From NCBI GenBank assembly GCA_047635375.1, contig JBLIKP010000124.1, positions 1 to 5,607 on the forward strand: DNA of 5,607 nucleotides, in the 5' to 3' direction. Both the position numbers and the translations under genes were made by a program. Of the stretch, positions 1-5,607 are shown piece after piece (the first letter of the stretch is position 1; every line of letters begins with the position of its first letter). The notes under the pieces were generated by a model. It was not told where the DNA came from, ran no database searches, and saw only the letters and a list, made by a program, of their open reading frames with translations. The DNA comes from JBLIKP01 sp047635375 (GTDB lineage: Bacteria > Bacteroidota > Bacteroidia > Sphingobacteriales > Sphingobacteriaceae).

Positions 1-86
1 GGGTTAGATATCCCAAGGTAATTAGAAAACCCTTTGGTCGTTAGTTTTTAATCCAATTTTATTATTACAAATCGGGTAAAAAAGCC

Positions 87-94
87 TAATTTTG
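87..94 (+). promoter_or_regulatory. Probable -7 element of the pyrG operon promoter (TAATTTTG)
   Basis: TAATTTTG matches the Bacteroidota -7 consensus TAnnTTTG exactly and ends 61 bases before the pyrG start codon. That would put transcription start near 99-102 and give a leader of about 55 bases. No clear TTG-type -33 element lies at the usual distance of about 17-23 bases upstream, where the sequence is a run of T and A, so the call rests on the -7 box and its position alone. Confidence 0.45.
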
Positions 95-105
95 TACCCC
101 GTACA
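93..105. promoter_or_regulatory. Small palindrome TGTAC-CCC-GTACA at the predicted transcription start
   Basis: Two perfect 5-base arms flank CCC, directly overlapping the end of the -7 box and the expected start site. A second short inverted repeat, GGGTA at 74-78 and TACCC at 95-99, brackets the -7 box. Such symmetry could form an operator for a dimeric repressor, but the arms are short and no regulator is identified, so this is only a candidate. Confidence 0.2.
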
Positions 106-155
106 CAAACAAAGATTAATCCCATTAGGGACATCGTTCAAACCAATAGAATAAT

Positions 156-1793
156 ATGACTAAGTACATTTTTGTGACGGGCGGAGTAACCTCCTCATTA
201 GGAAAAGGAATCATTTCAGCGAGTTTAGCTAAATTACTGCAGGCTAGAGGCTACAAAGTTACCATCCAAAAATTCGACCCCTACATCAACATCGATCCAG
301 GAACATTAAATCCTTACGAGCATGGGGAATGTTTCGTCACCGAAGATGGTGCAGAAACTGACCTTGATCTTGGTCACTATGAACGCTTCCTAAATAAGCC
401 CACTTCACAAGCAAATAATGTGACCACCGGTCGAGTATATCAAAATGTTATTAATAACGAACGTAAGGGTGAATATTTAGGTAAAACAGTTCAAGTTGTT
501 CCACATATCACCGATGAAATTAAGCGCAACATGCGACTTCTTGGTGAAGATGGTAAAAATGAAATTGTAATTACCGAATTAGGAGGTACTGTGGGTGATA
601 TTGAATCACTGCCTTATATTGAAGCTGTACGTCAATTACGTTGGGAAGTGGGATCGCATAATTCTATTGTTATTCACCTTACTCTTGTACCTTATTTAAA
701 GGCAGCAGGTGAGTTAAAAACCAAACCAACCCAGCACTCAGTAAAAGCCTTACTGGTAAGTGGAATTCAACCTGATATTCTTGTTTGCAGAACAGAACAT
801 AATCTTCCTCACGATTTAAGAAAAAAAATCGCCCTTTTCTGTAACGTTAAAACCAACGCAGTAATTGAAAGCATTGATGCAAGCACAATTTATGATGTGC
901 CTTTATTAATGTACAAGGAGCAATTGGATAAAATCGTTTTAAATAAATTAAAACTCCCTAAGAAGAATGAGCCTAACCTGGATCAGTGGAAAGACTTCTT
1001 AGGCCGATTAAAAAATCCAACAAGCGATGTGAAAATTGCTTTAGTCGGTAAGTATGTTGAGTTACCTGATGCCTATAAATCAATAATTGAATCTTTCATT
1101 CATGCAGGCGCTGCAAATGAATGTAAGGTAAACGTTGAGTTTATTCATTCTCAAGATTTAGAAGAGCATGATATTGCCGCTCGTCTTAAGCGAATGGATG
1201 CTGTTTTAGTTGCCCCAGGCTTCGGCCATAGAGGGATTGAAGGAAAAATTAACGCAATTCAATATGTACGTGAAAACAATATTCCTTTTTTAGGGATTTG
1301 TTTAGGAATGCAATGTGCCGTTATTGAATTCGCTCAAAATGCTTTAAAACTTGATGGTGCAGAAAGCCGTGAGATGAATGCCGAGACTAAAAACCCGGTA
1401 ATTGATATCATGGAAGACCAAAAAGATATCGAAAATATGGGTGGAACAATGCGTTTAGGCTCTTACCCATGTCACCTTAAAAAAGGTACAAAAGCATATC
1501 AAGTTTACGAAACGGCAAACATAACCGAGCGTCACCGTCACCGTTATGAATTCAATAATAAATATTTACCGCAATTTGAGGAAGCTGGGATGATTGCCAG
1601 TGGAATCAACCCGAAAACAAATTTAGTTGAGATTGTTGAATTAAAGAATCACCCATGGTTTGTTGCAGTTCAGTTCCATCCAGAACTAAAAAGCACCGTT
1701 GCAAATCCGCATCCCCTATTTGTAAGGTTTGTTAAAGCAGCTATGGAGAGAAAAAATCACATGAAAACGAAATCAAAATCTGAAGTAGCATAA
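156..1793 (+). CDS. pyrG: CTP synthase (glutamine-hydrolysing)
   Basis: Catalyses the last step of de novo pyrimidine nucleotide synthesis in the cytoplasm: UTP is phosphorylated with ATP and aminated with ammonia from glutamine to give CTP. The 545 residues match the usual family length. The synthase domain (about 1-268) begins MTKYIFVTGGVTSSLGKG with the P-loop lysine K17. It has metal-binding D71 in TDLDLGHYE and E141 in ELGGTVGDIES, and the nucleotide-contacting KTKPTQHSV at 188-196. A linker leads to a class I glutamine amidotransferase domain (about 292-535) with nucleophile C382 in GICLGMQ and the H508/E510 pair in FHPE, so the catalytic triad is intact. The oxyanion region reads APGFGHRG rather than the enterobacterial PGGFGYRG, which I take as a lineage variant. 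The start is fixed by the conserved N-terminus. First gene of the probable operon, 43 bases before yidC. Family enzymes are allosterically controlled by GTP and inhibited by CTP. Confidence 0.99.
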   Translation: MTKYIFVTGGVTSSLGKGIISASLAKLLQARGYKVTIQKFDPYINIDPGTLNPYEHGECFVTEDGAETDLDLGHYERFLNKPTSQANNVTTGRVYQNVINNERKGEYLGKTVQVVPHITDEIKRNMRLLGEDGKNEIVITELGGTVGDIESLPYIEAVRQLRWEVGSHNSIVIHLTLVPYLKAAGELKTKPTQHSVKALLVSGIQPDILVCRTEHNLPHDLRKKIALFCNVKTNAVIESIDASTIYDVPLLMYKEQLDKIVLNKLKLPKKNEPNLDQWKDFLGRLKNPTSDVKIALVGKYVELPDAYKSIIESFIHAGAANECKVNVEFIHSQDLEEHDIAARLKRMDAVLVAPGFGHRGIEGKINAIQYVRENNIPFLGICLGMQCAVIEFAQNALKLDGAESREMNAETKNPVIDIMEDQKDIENMGGTMRLGSYPCHLKKGTKAYQVYETANITERHRHRYEFNNKYLPQFEEAGMIASGINPKTNLVEIVELKNHPWFVAVQFHPELKSTVANPHPLFVRFVKAAMERKNHMKTKSKSEVA

Positions 1794-1836
1794 TTCAGTA
1801 TTAACAAAATATCACACCAAAAATCTAGCGATAGAA

Positions 1837-3687
1837 ATGGATAGAAATACCACCGTAGGCCTTTTACTTATAGGTCTAATATTAATCGGATTTAGTTACT
1901 TTTTCCGCCCTTCACAAGAAGATATTGACCAATTAAAGCGTCAAGAAGATTCCCTAGCCCTTGCCAAACAAGTTGATGCAAAATCAAAGGTTGAGTCAAA
2001 TGCCGATTTCCAAACCGAAGCTGCTGCAATTGACCCAATAGTTGACAGCTCAGCACTTGCAAGTCAATACGGGATTTTTGCAAATGCTGCAAATGCTGAT
2101 GACCGTGAGTTCGTTATTGAAAATGACGTAATTAAAGTTACTCTTTCGGCGAAAGGCGGACAGGTAAAGAAAGTATGGTTAAAAGAATTTTTAACCTTTG
2201 AAAAAGAGCCGCTTTACCTAATGACTGGTGATAATAGCCAGCTGGGATTGCAATTCTTTGCAAATAGTAATTTCATCAAGACCAATGATTTATTTTTCGA
2301 ACCATTAGGCAATGGGTTTAAGGTTTCTGGAAAGGATAAAAAATCATTTACCCTTAGGCTTAAAGCCGATGATAACCGATACATGGACTTTGTCTATACC
2401 CTTACGGGAGATAAATACATGATGGATTTTGATGTTCAGTTAAATGGTTTCCAAAATTTATTACCTCCAAATGCCAATTACCTAACGTTAGACTGGCAAA
2501 TGGATATGATGCCACAAGAACGTTCAGTGAAAACGGAACGTGAGAACTCATCATTATACTTCAAATACTCCGGCGACGACGATGTTGATGATATCGCTGC
2601 GGTTAAAAGTGATGCTGAAGAATTAACGACAAAGGTTAATTGGGTATCCTTTAAACAACACTTTTTCTCTGCTTCATTGATTTCAAAAGAAGGCTTTGAG
2701 GATGCGAAAATTGAAGTAATAGCTCCTGAAACAGATGATGTTTTGGTTAAGAACAAAGCAAGTATGACGCTTCCGTTTAACCGAAATAATCGTGAAAACT
2801 ATGCCATGAGCATGTATTTAGGGCCAAACAATTTTGAGATTCTAGAAAAGCATGAGCTTGGTTTAGAAAAACAAATTCGCCTTGGATGGGGTATTCTTGG
2901 TTGGATAAATCGATTTGTGGTTATTCCAGTATTTAACTTCTTTGAAGGGTTTAACCTTAACTACGGAATTATCATTCTTTTACTGACCATCATCTTAAAG
3001 ATTGTTTTATTCCCCCTTACATTTAAATCTTACCTATCGGCAGCCAAAATGAGGGTATTAAAGCCTGAAATGGATGAGATAAAAAAGAAGAATGAAGGCC
3101 AAGACCAAATGAAGACGCAACAAGAGACCATGAAGCTTTACAAAAAAGCTGGGGTTAATCCACTTGGTGGATGTATTCCAATGGTAATGCAGATGCCTAT
3201 CCTGATTGCATTATTCTACTTCTTCCCTGCTTCAATTGAATTACGTCAGGAAAGCTTCTTATGGGCGACAGATTTATCTACTTACGATAGTATTTGGACA
3301 TTTGGTAAACTTCCTATTATTGAATTCATTTACGGAGACCACGTAAGTTTATTCACCATATTGATGACAGTGTCTACCCTTATTTATACGCGACTAAACA
3401 ATCAGATTAGTGGCGCAACTGGGCAAATGAAGTACATCAGTTATATCATGCCTATTTTCTTCTTAGGATTCTTCAACAATTACGCTTCAGGGTTGACTTA
3501 CTATTATTTCTGTGCTAACATGATCACTTTCGGTCAGCAATTTATGATTCGCCGTTTTGTGGATGATGAAGCGATCCATAGAAAAATCGAAAAGAACCGT
3601 AAGAAGCCAGGATCTGCAAAGAAAAGTGGATTCCAAAAAAGATTAGAAGATATGGCTAAGAAAAAAGGATATAACCCACCTAGTTAA
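1837..3687 (+). CDS. yidC: Membrane protein insertase YidC (Oxa1 family, Gram-negative long form)
   Basis: Inserts and folds inner-membrane proteins, alone or with SecYEG. The 616 residues show the long Gram-negative architecture. An N-terminal membrane anchor (about 6-23) is followed by a charged, Ala-rich linker (25-88) and a large periplasmic beta domain (about 90-340). An amphipathic helix (about 352-372) leads into five core membrane segments near 375-396, 445-464, 503-518, 531-549 and 553-571. The conserved core motif AGVNPLGGCIPMVMQMPI (438-455) and the SGLTYYYF helix are present. At the groove position held by R366 in E. coli there is lysine, K388 (codon 2998-3000), in TIILKIVLFPLT, which keeps the positive charge. 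The cytoplasmic tail (572-616) is rich in Lys and Arg, suiting ribosome contact. A 9-base tandem duplication (2080-2097) gives ANAANAD in the linker. The start places a single anchor helix at the N-terminus. Lies between pyrG and the lipoprotein gene, with no promoter visible in either gap. Confidence 0.98.
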   Translation: MDRNTTVGLLLIGLILIGFSYFFRPSQEDIDQLKRQEDSLALAKQVDAKSKVESNADFQTEAAAIDPIVDSSALASQYGIFANAANADDREFVIENDVIKVTLSAKGGQVKKVWLKEFLTFEKEPLYLMTGDNSQLGLQFFANSNFIKTNDLFFEPLGNGFKVSGKDKKSFTLRLKADDNRYMDFVYTLTGDKYMMDFDVQLNGFQNLLPPNANYLTLDWQMDMMPQERSVKTERENSSLYFKYSGDDDVDDIAAVKSDAEELTTKVNWVSFKQHFFSASLISKEGFEDAKIEVIAPETDDVLVKNKASMTLPFNRNNRENYAMSMYLGPNNFEILEKHELGLEKQIRLGWGILGWINRFVVIPVFNFFEGFNLNYGIIILLLTIILKIVLFPLTFKSYLSAAKMRVLKPEMDEIKKKNEGQDQMKTQQETMKLYKKAGVNPLGGCIPMVMQMPILIALFYFFPASIELRQESFLWATDLSTYDSIWTFGKLPIIEFIYGDHVSLFTILMTVSTLIYTRLNNQISGATGQMKYISYIMPIFFLGFFNNYASGLTYYYFCANMITFGQQFMIRRFVDDEAIHRKIEKNRKKPGSAKKSGFQKRLEDMAKKKGYNPPS

Positions 3688-3733
3688 ACCTTTTCCCCAA
3701 AACTCGATTTAAACAGAAAAGAACTCAACAATT

Positions 3734-4258
3734 ATGAAAAGGATAATTTTATCAATCATTATTATTAGCATGGTTTCCATGTATGGATGTAAATCCAAAC
3801 AGAAATTAGCTGAAAATAATAATTTAGAAACTTCTGAAAATACAGTTGAAACTATCACCTCTGGACCTGAAGAAGAAAAAACAATGCTTGCAAGCATTGA
3901 AAGGACTCCTTGTTATGGTGAATGTCCGGTTTACAAAATGACCATCTTTACAAATGGAGATGCGCTTTATGAAGGAAGAATGAATGTTGAGATGGAAGGC
4001 CTTCACACGGGAGTGCTTTCAAGACGTTCAGTGAAAAAAATTATTGAGCTTGCTGAGGATATAAAATTCTTTGATTTCGATGAAAATTATATTGATGAGT
4101 ACATTACTGATATACCCTCCACAATAGTAACATTTGTAAAAGATGGAAATCGAAAAACAATCCGTTCGAATTCGTTTCAAACACCAAAAGAGTTAATTAG
4201 CTTTCAAAATTTCATTGATCAAATGGGAAAAGATGCTGAGTGGGATATTGAGGATTAA
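3734..4258 (+). CDS. Small lipoprotein with a DUF6438-like domain, function unknown
   Basis: 174 residues. The N-terminus MKRIILSIIIISMVSMYGC is a lipoprotein signal peptide: two positive residues, a hydrophobic stretch, then a lipobox ending at C19, so lipidation and anchoring in the envelope are expected. A polar Asn/Glu-rich spacer (20-50) follows. The folded part (about 53-170) opens with the CYGECPVY motif (C60 and C64), followed by YKMTIFTNGDALYEG, and has a later VTFVKDGNRKTI strand and a helical end. From memory this pattern matches the DUF6438 family, whose role is not known. The start is supported by the signal peptide; an A-rich stretch precedes it and there is no Shine-Dalgarno motif. 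It begins 46 bases after yidC and is directly followed by the terminator, so it is probably the last gene of the operon. The two close cysteines could form a disulfide in the periplasm or bind a ligand, which is inference. Confidence 0.9.
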   Translation: MKRIILSIIIISMVSMYGCKSKQKLAENNNLETSENTVETITSGPEEEKTMLASIERTPCYGECPVYKMTIFTNGDALYEGRMNVEMEGLHTGVLSRRSVKKIIELAEDIKFFDFDENYIDEYITDIPSTIVTFVKDGNRKTIRSNSFQTPKELISFQNFIDQMGKDAEWDIED

Positions 4259-4276
4259 GTTCTTTTAAAATATTTT

Positions 4277-4312
4277 AAAGCCCATTGTAATTTATTGCAA
4301 TGGGCTTTTTTT
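4277..4312 (+). terminator. Intrinsic terminator of the pyrG-yidC-lipoprotein operon
   Basis: Arms 4277-4290 (AAAGCCCATTGTAA) and 4295-4308 (TTGCAATGGGCTTT) pair over 14 positions with one T-G wobble, around the loop TTTA. A run of seven T (4306-4312) overlaps the end of the stem. It begins 18 bases after the lipoprotein stop codon. The A-rich left foot also gives a weaker T-rich tract on the other strand, so partial bidirectional function is possible. Confidence 0.93.
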
Positions 4313-4409
4313 ATGCTTTTTTTCAAGGATTAAAAAAAGACCCACACATAATCATCCATAAATTTTCGTTAAGCCCCTTCTTTTCCTTCCTGATTTCAGG
4401 GATTTATAG

Positions 4410-4499
4410 AGTGTTTTAACAAAAACTCATTCAATCTAAACACATTTTCCAAGATTCATTTATATTTAAGAATTGGGTACAAAAAACCTTTAAAACACT
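4410..4499. repeat. Inverted repeat with 10-base arms (AGTGTTTTAA / TTAAAACACT)
   Basis: The arms at 4410-4419 and 4490-4499 are perfect reverse complements separated by 70 bases with no gene. The left arm can also pair less well with AAACAC at 4438-4443. The arms are AT-rich, so chance is not excluded. No flanking target duplication is apparent. Confidence 0.35.
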
Positions 4500-4500
4500 A

Positions 4501-4554
4501 CCCCGTCCACTCTTGAGAGGGGATTTAGGAGTGTGTTTGAACGATACTCCTAAA
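4501..4554. repeat. Hairpin-forming segment with two inverted repeats
   Basis: The left part (4501-4522) is an imperfect hairpin around CTCTTGAGAGGGG, in which CTC/GAG closes a TTGA loop and flanking C and G runs pair across a bulge. The right part is a perfect 9-base inverted repeat: TTTAGGAGT at 4524-4532 and ACTCCTAAA at 4546-4554, with a 13-base loop. Sequences of the form CTCTTGAGAGGGGATTTAGG strike me as common between genes in Bacteroidota, but that is recollection, not a search. The right arm overlaps the start of the 170-bp repeat. Confidence 0.5.
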
Positions 4555-4717
4555 GTGTGGGAAATGTTTTAGGTCCTATATTCATTCGAGCCACGAAGAC
4601 AACCCGTTTTTATTATGTTTTGTCCTTTTTCCATCGATGAAAAAGGACGAGAAAATCTAGGCTTGATTTTAAAATTTTATTTGTCTAACCAAAGAAAGAT
4701 TCCCCGCGCAACCCAAG
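4552..4717. repeat. 170-bp structured repeat, copy 1
   Basis: Shares with copy 2, in the same order, ACAACCCGTTTTTA (4599-4612), a T-rich/A-rich hairpin, GGCTTGATTTTAAAA (4660-4674) and CGCAACCCAAG (4707-4717). The central hairpin pairs GTCCTTTTT (4622-4630) with AAAAAGGAC (4640-4648), with a bulged C and a CATCGATG tip. Next comes AAAATCTAG-G-CTTGATTTT (4652-4670), an inverted repeat with one mismatch. Stops in all frames argue against coding. Likely a dispersed intergenic element. Confidence 0.75.
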
Positions 4718-4719
4718 TA

Positions 4720-4888
4720 AAAGGTGGGATGAGGTTTAGGTGCTAAAATCATTCAAGCCACCAATAATACAACCCGTTTTTAAATATGTTTCTTCCCCTT
4801 TTTCTTGATAAAAAAGGGAGCAAAAATCAAGGCTTGATTTTAAAAAGCAATTTGTCATCCAAAAGCAAGCCCAGCCACGCAACCCAAG
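4720..4888. repeat. 170-bp structured repeat, copy 2
   Basis: Directly follows copy 1 in the same orientation, offset by 170-171 bases, with the shared blocks at 4769-4782, 4831-4845 and 4878-4888. Its first hairpin pairs CCCTTTTT (4796-4803) with AAAAAGGG (4811-4818). Its second inverted repeat is perfect: AAAATCAAG (4823-4831), one G, CTTGATTTT (4833-4841). The copies have diverged clearly outside the shared blocks, so the duplication is old or the two were acquired separately. Confidence 0.75.
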
Positions 4889-4971
4889 CGCGATAAACTC
4901 CTCATACTTTAAATAACCTTATTCGCGGAAATCACTCACTCCTCTATTCCATTCTTCAGCTTAAGGGTTGC
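4879..4971. repeat. Inverted GCAACCC / GGGTTGC pair closing the 170-bp repeat array
   Basis: GCAACCC at 4879-4885, the end of copy 2 of the 170-bp unit, is mirrored by GGGTTGC at 4965-4971, and the match continues past one mismatch. The same GCAACCC ends copy 1. The inverted copy may mark the other boundary of the element, though 7 bases is short. Confidence 0.3.
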
Positions 4972-4998
4972 TTGCGCCACCTCCCCACGCCTTCCTTC

Positions 4999-5062
4999 TG
5001 GGACAAATGAGCTTTTTAAAATAATGCCGGATAATACGAGATAAGATTTGGGTTCTAATCTG
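4999..5062. repeat. 64-bp direct repeat, copy 1
   Basis: Aligns without gaps to 5192-5255 with 53 of 64 positions identical by hand count. The shared cores are TGGGACAAAT, AATGCCGG and the identical 20-mer GATAAGATTTGGGTTCTAAT (5040-5059). In this copy AGATT and AATCT (5044-5061) form a short stem around TGGGTTCT. Both copies are later followed by CCTGAG. Confidence 0.8.
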
Positions 5063-5156
5063 AAATGCCTGAGGGGCAAAAAATCCAAAATTAAACCACC
5101 TCCTTTCCCTCCATCCTAAACTCCAAAAACTCCGTGGTAGCCACCCGCAGGGCAAA

Positions 5157-5185
5157 TCGTAATTCGTAATTCCACATTCGTAATT
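5157..5185. repeat. Three copies of TCGTAATT
   Basis: TCGTAATT occurs at 5157-5164, 5164-5171 and 5178-5185; the first two overlap by one T and the third follows after six bases. The cluster lies just before copy 2 of the 64-bp repeat. It looks like a simple-sequence expansion, with no sign of function. Confidence 0.6.
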
Positions 5186-5191
5186 GTTTAT

Positions 5192-5255
5192 TGGGACAAA
5201 TAATAATTTTAAAACAATGCCGGTTTCTACGGGATAAGATTTGGGTTCTAATATA
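5192..5255. repeat. 64-bp direct repeat, copy 2
   Basis: Exactly 193 bases downstream of copy 1 with no insertion or deletion inside the unit. The 20-mer core lies at 5233-5252. The small stem of copy 1 is weakened here because AATCT is replaced by AATAT. Sequence between the two copies is not shared, so this is a spaced direct repeat, not a simple tandem array. Confidence 0.8.
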
Positions 5256-5418
5256 GAATACCACTAAAAAAACCTGAGAACAACTAAGTGTCCTCGGGGT
5301 AAAGTGATTTGTTTTAAATTTCTTTTTGTGACCATCAATCTACCCTTTACAATAAAGCCTTATTATGTAGTGGTTGCCGTTACAAAATGGCCGCTAAATG
5401 TGACAGTAGGAATTTAAA

Positions 5419-5598
5419 TTACTTGGAGTTGTAAAGGAAGGTTACAAAAGCTGTTGGATCAATAAACCCTTTTCCCCAAGCTTCATCGTAACTTTTTGCG
5501 GGTGATTAGTTCACCACTTGTTGAAGGGACATTCCTGATGCTTTCATTGAACGTACCTTTGAAGAGCTTACTTCACCCATTAAGGATTCTGATTTTCC
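5419..5598 (-). pseudogene. Possible decayed gene fragment, function not recognised
   Basis: Read on the - strand, one frame is open for 30 codons (5598-5509), including MGEVSSSKVRSMKASGMSL. It meets a TAA at 5506-5508, then continues in the same frame for 28 codons, including SYDEAWGKGFIDPTAF, to a TAA at 5419-5421. Both pieces have a balanced, protein-like composition, which suggests a coding remnant with a nonsense mutation; another stop lies upstream at 5599-5601. Alternatives: the first ATG piece (5580-5506) is a tiny intact gene, or the coding strand is +, where a frame from 5525 to the window edge (DIPDAFIERTFEEL) also looks protein-like but follows several stops. The internal stop sits in the small hairpin GGTGA-TTAGT-TCACC (5501-5515, + strand). 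I recognise no family and hold this loosely. Confidence 0.27.
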
Positions 5599-5607
5599 TT
5601 ATATAAT

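Larger units (their letters stand above)
1..155 (+). other. Leader region upstream of pyrG, possibly with the 3' end of a preceding gene
   Basis: No complete gene fits here. Two frames are open from the left edge: one reads GLDIPR and stops at 19-21, the other reads VRYPKVIRKPFGR and stops at 42-44. Either could be the C-terminal tail of an upstream + strand gene, but so few codons cannot be told from chance. I see no convincing terminator between 45 and 86. From 60 onward the DNA is AT-rich and contains the probable pyrG promoter. The bases just before the pyrG start (AATAGAATAAT) are A-rich with no Shine-Dalgarno motif, as is usual in Bacteroidota. Confidence 0.5.
4313..5418. other. Long gene-free, repeat-rich intergenic region
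   Basis: I find no reading frame in this 1.1 kb that looks like a real protein. The one frame of notable length, on the - strand at 4961-5155, reads as low-quality Trp/Arg/Phe-rich sequence, starts inside repetitive DNA and overlaps one copy of a repeat. The region instead holds inverted repeats, two tandem copies of a unit of about 170 bp, two copies of a 64-bp unit and a short direct repeat, each listed separately. I see no tRNA, rRNA, insertion sequence with transposase, or CRISPR array. Stretches 4313-4409, 4890-4964 and 5278-5418 show nothing I can name. Confidence 0.7.

Noticed and set aside
1892..2092. Open frame of 66 codons on the - strand inside yidC
   Set aside because: It is the antisense shadow of the yidC linker; the + strand protein is a clear family member across this stretch.
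2478..2756. Open frame of 92 codons on the - strand inside yidC
   Set aside because: Antisense shadow of the periplasmic domain, Ser-rich and without any recognisable motif.
3709..4006. Two short - strand frames overlapping the lipoprotein gene
   Set aside because: Both lie antisense to a gene with a clear signal peptide and domain, and neither has protein-like features of its own.
4552..4888. CRISPR-like array
   Set aside because: Only two units of about 170 bp with internal palindromes; there are no short regular repeats with unique spacers and no cas genes.
5044..5061. GGGTTCTAATCT resembles a tRNA T-arm
   Set aside because: No acceptor, D or anticodon stems can be built around it, and the resemblance recurs only because it is part of the 64-bp repeat.
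5086..5093. TAATTTTG on the - strand, identical to the pyrG -7 box
   Set aside because: No TTG-type element at a suitable distance and no gene downstream in that direction; an 8-base AT-rich match is expected by chance.
4961..5155. A 64-codon open frame on the - strand in the intergenic region
   Set aside because: Composition is Trp/Arg/Phe-rich and unlike the neighbouring proteins, it overlaps copy 1 of the 64-bp repeat, and no recognisable motif or plausible start context is present.

Overview
The window looks like chromosomal DNA from a member of the Bacteroidota. The evidence is an AT-rich base composition, no Shine-Dalgarno-like sequence in front of any of the three genes, a TAnnTTTG-type -7 box upstream of the first gene, the gene pair pyrG-yidC (a neighbourhood common in this phylum), a long YidC with a Bacteroidota-like sequence, and a small DUF6438-type lipoprotein. 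I cannot place it below phylum level.

Layout: positions 1-155 hold the pyrG leader, with a plausible promoter near 87-94 and possibly the last few codons of an upstream gene. Three genes follow on the + strand with gaps of 43 and 46 bases: pyrG (CTP synthase, 156-1793), yidC (membrane protein insertase, 1837-3687) and a small lipoprotein gene (3734-4258). The gaps contain no recognisable promoter or terminator. A strong intrinsic terminator follows at 4277-4312, so the three genes are best read as one transcription unit.

From 4313 to the end (about 1.3 kb) I see no intact gene. This stretch is rich in repeats: a 10-bp inverted repeat, a hairpin-forming segment, two diverged tandem copies of a unit of about 170 bp carrying conserved palindromes (4552-4888), two copies of an unrelated 64-bp unit exactly 193 bases apart, and a triple TCGTAATT repeat. 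The last 180 bases read on the - strand as two protein-like stretches separated by one in-frame stop, which could be a decayed gene fragment.

Functionally the operon joins a nucleotide-synthesis enzyme to a membrane-biogenesis factor and an envelope lipoprotein of unknown role. Nothing here amounts to a new defence, mobile or metabolic system. The parts most worth a second look are the structured repeats downstream of the operon, the possible gene remnant at the right edge, and the uncharacterised lipoprotein.
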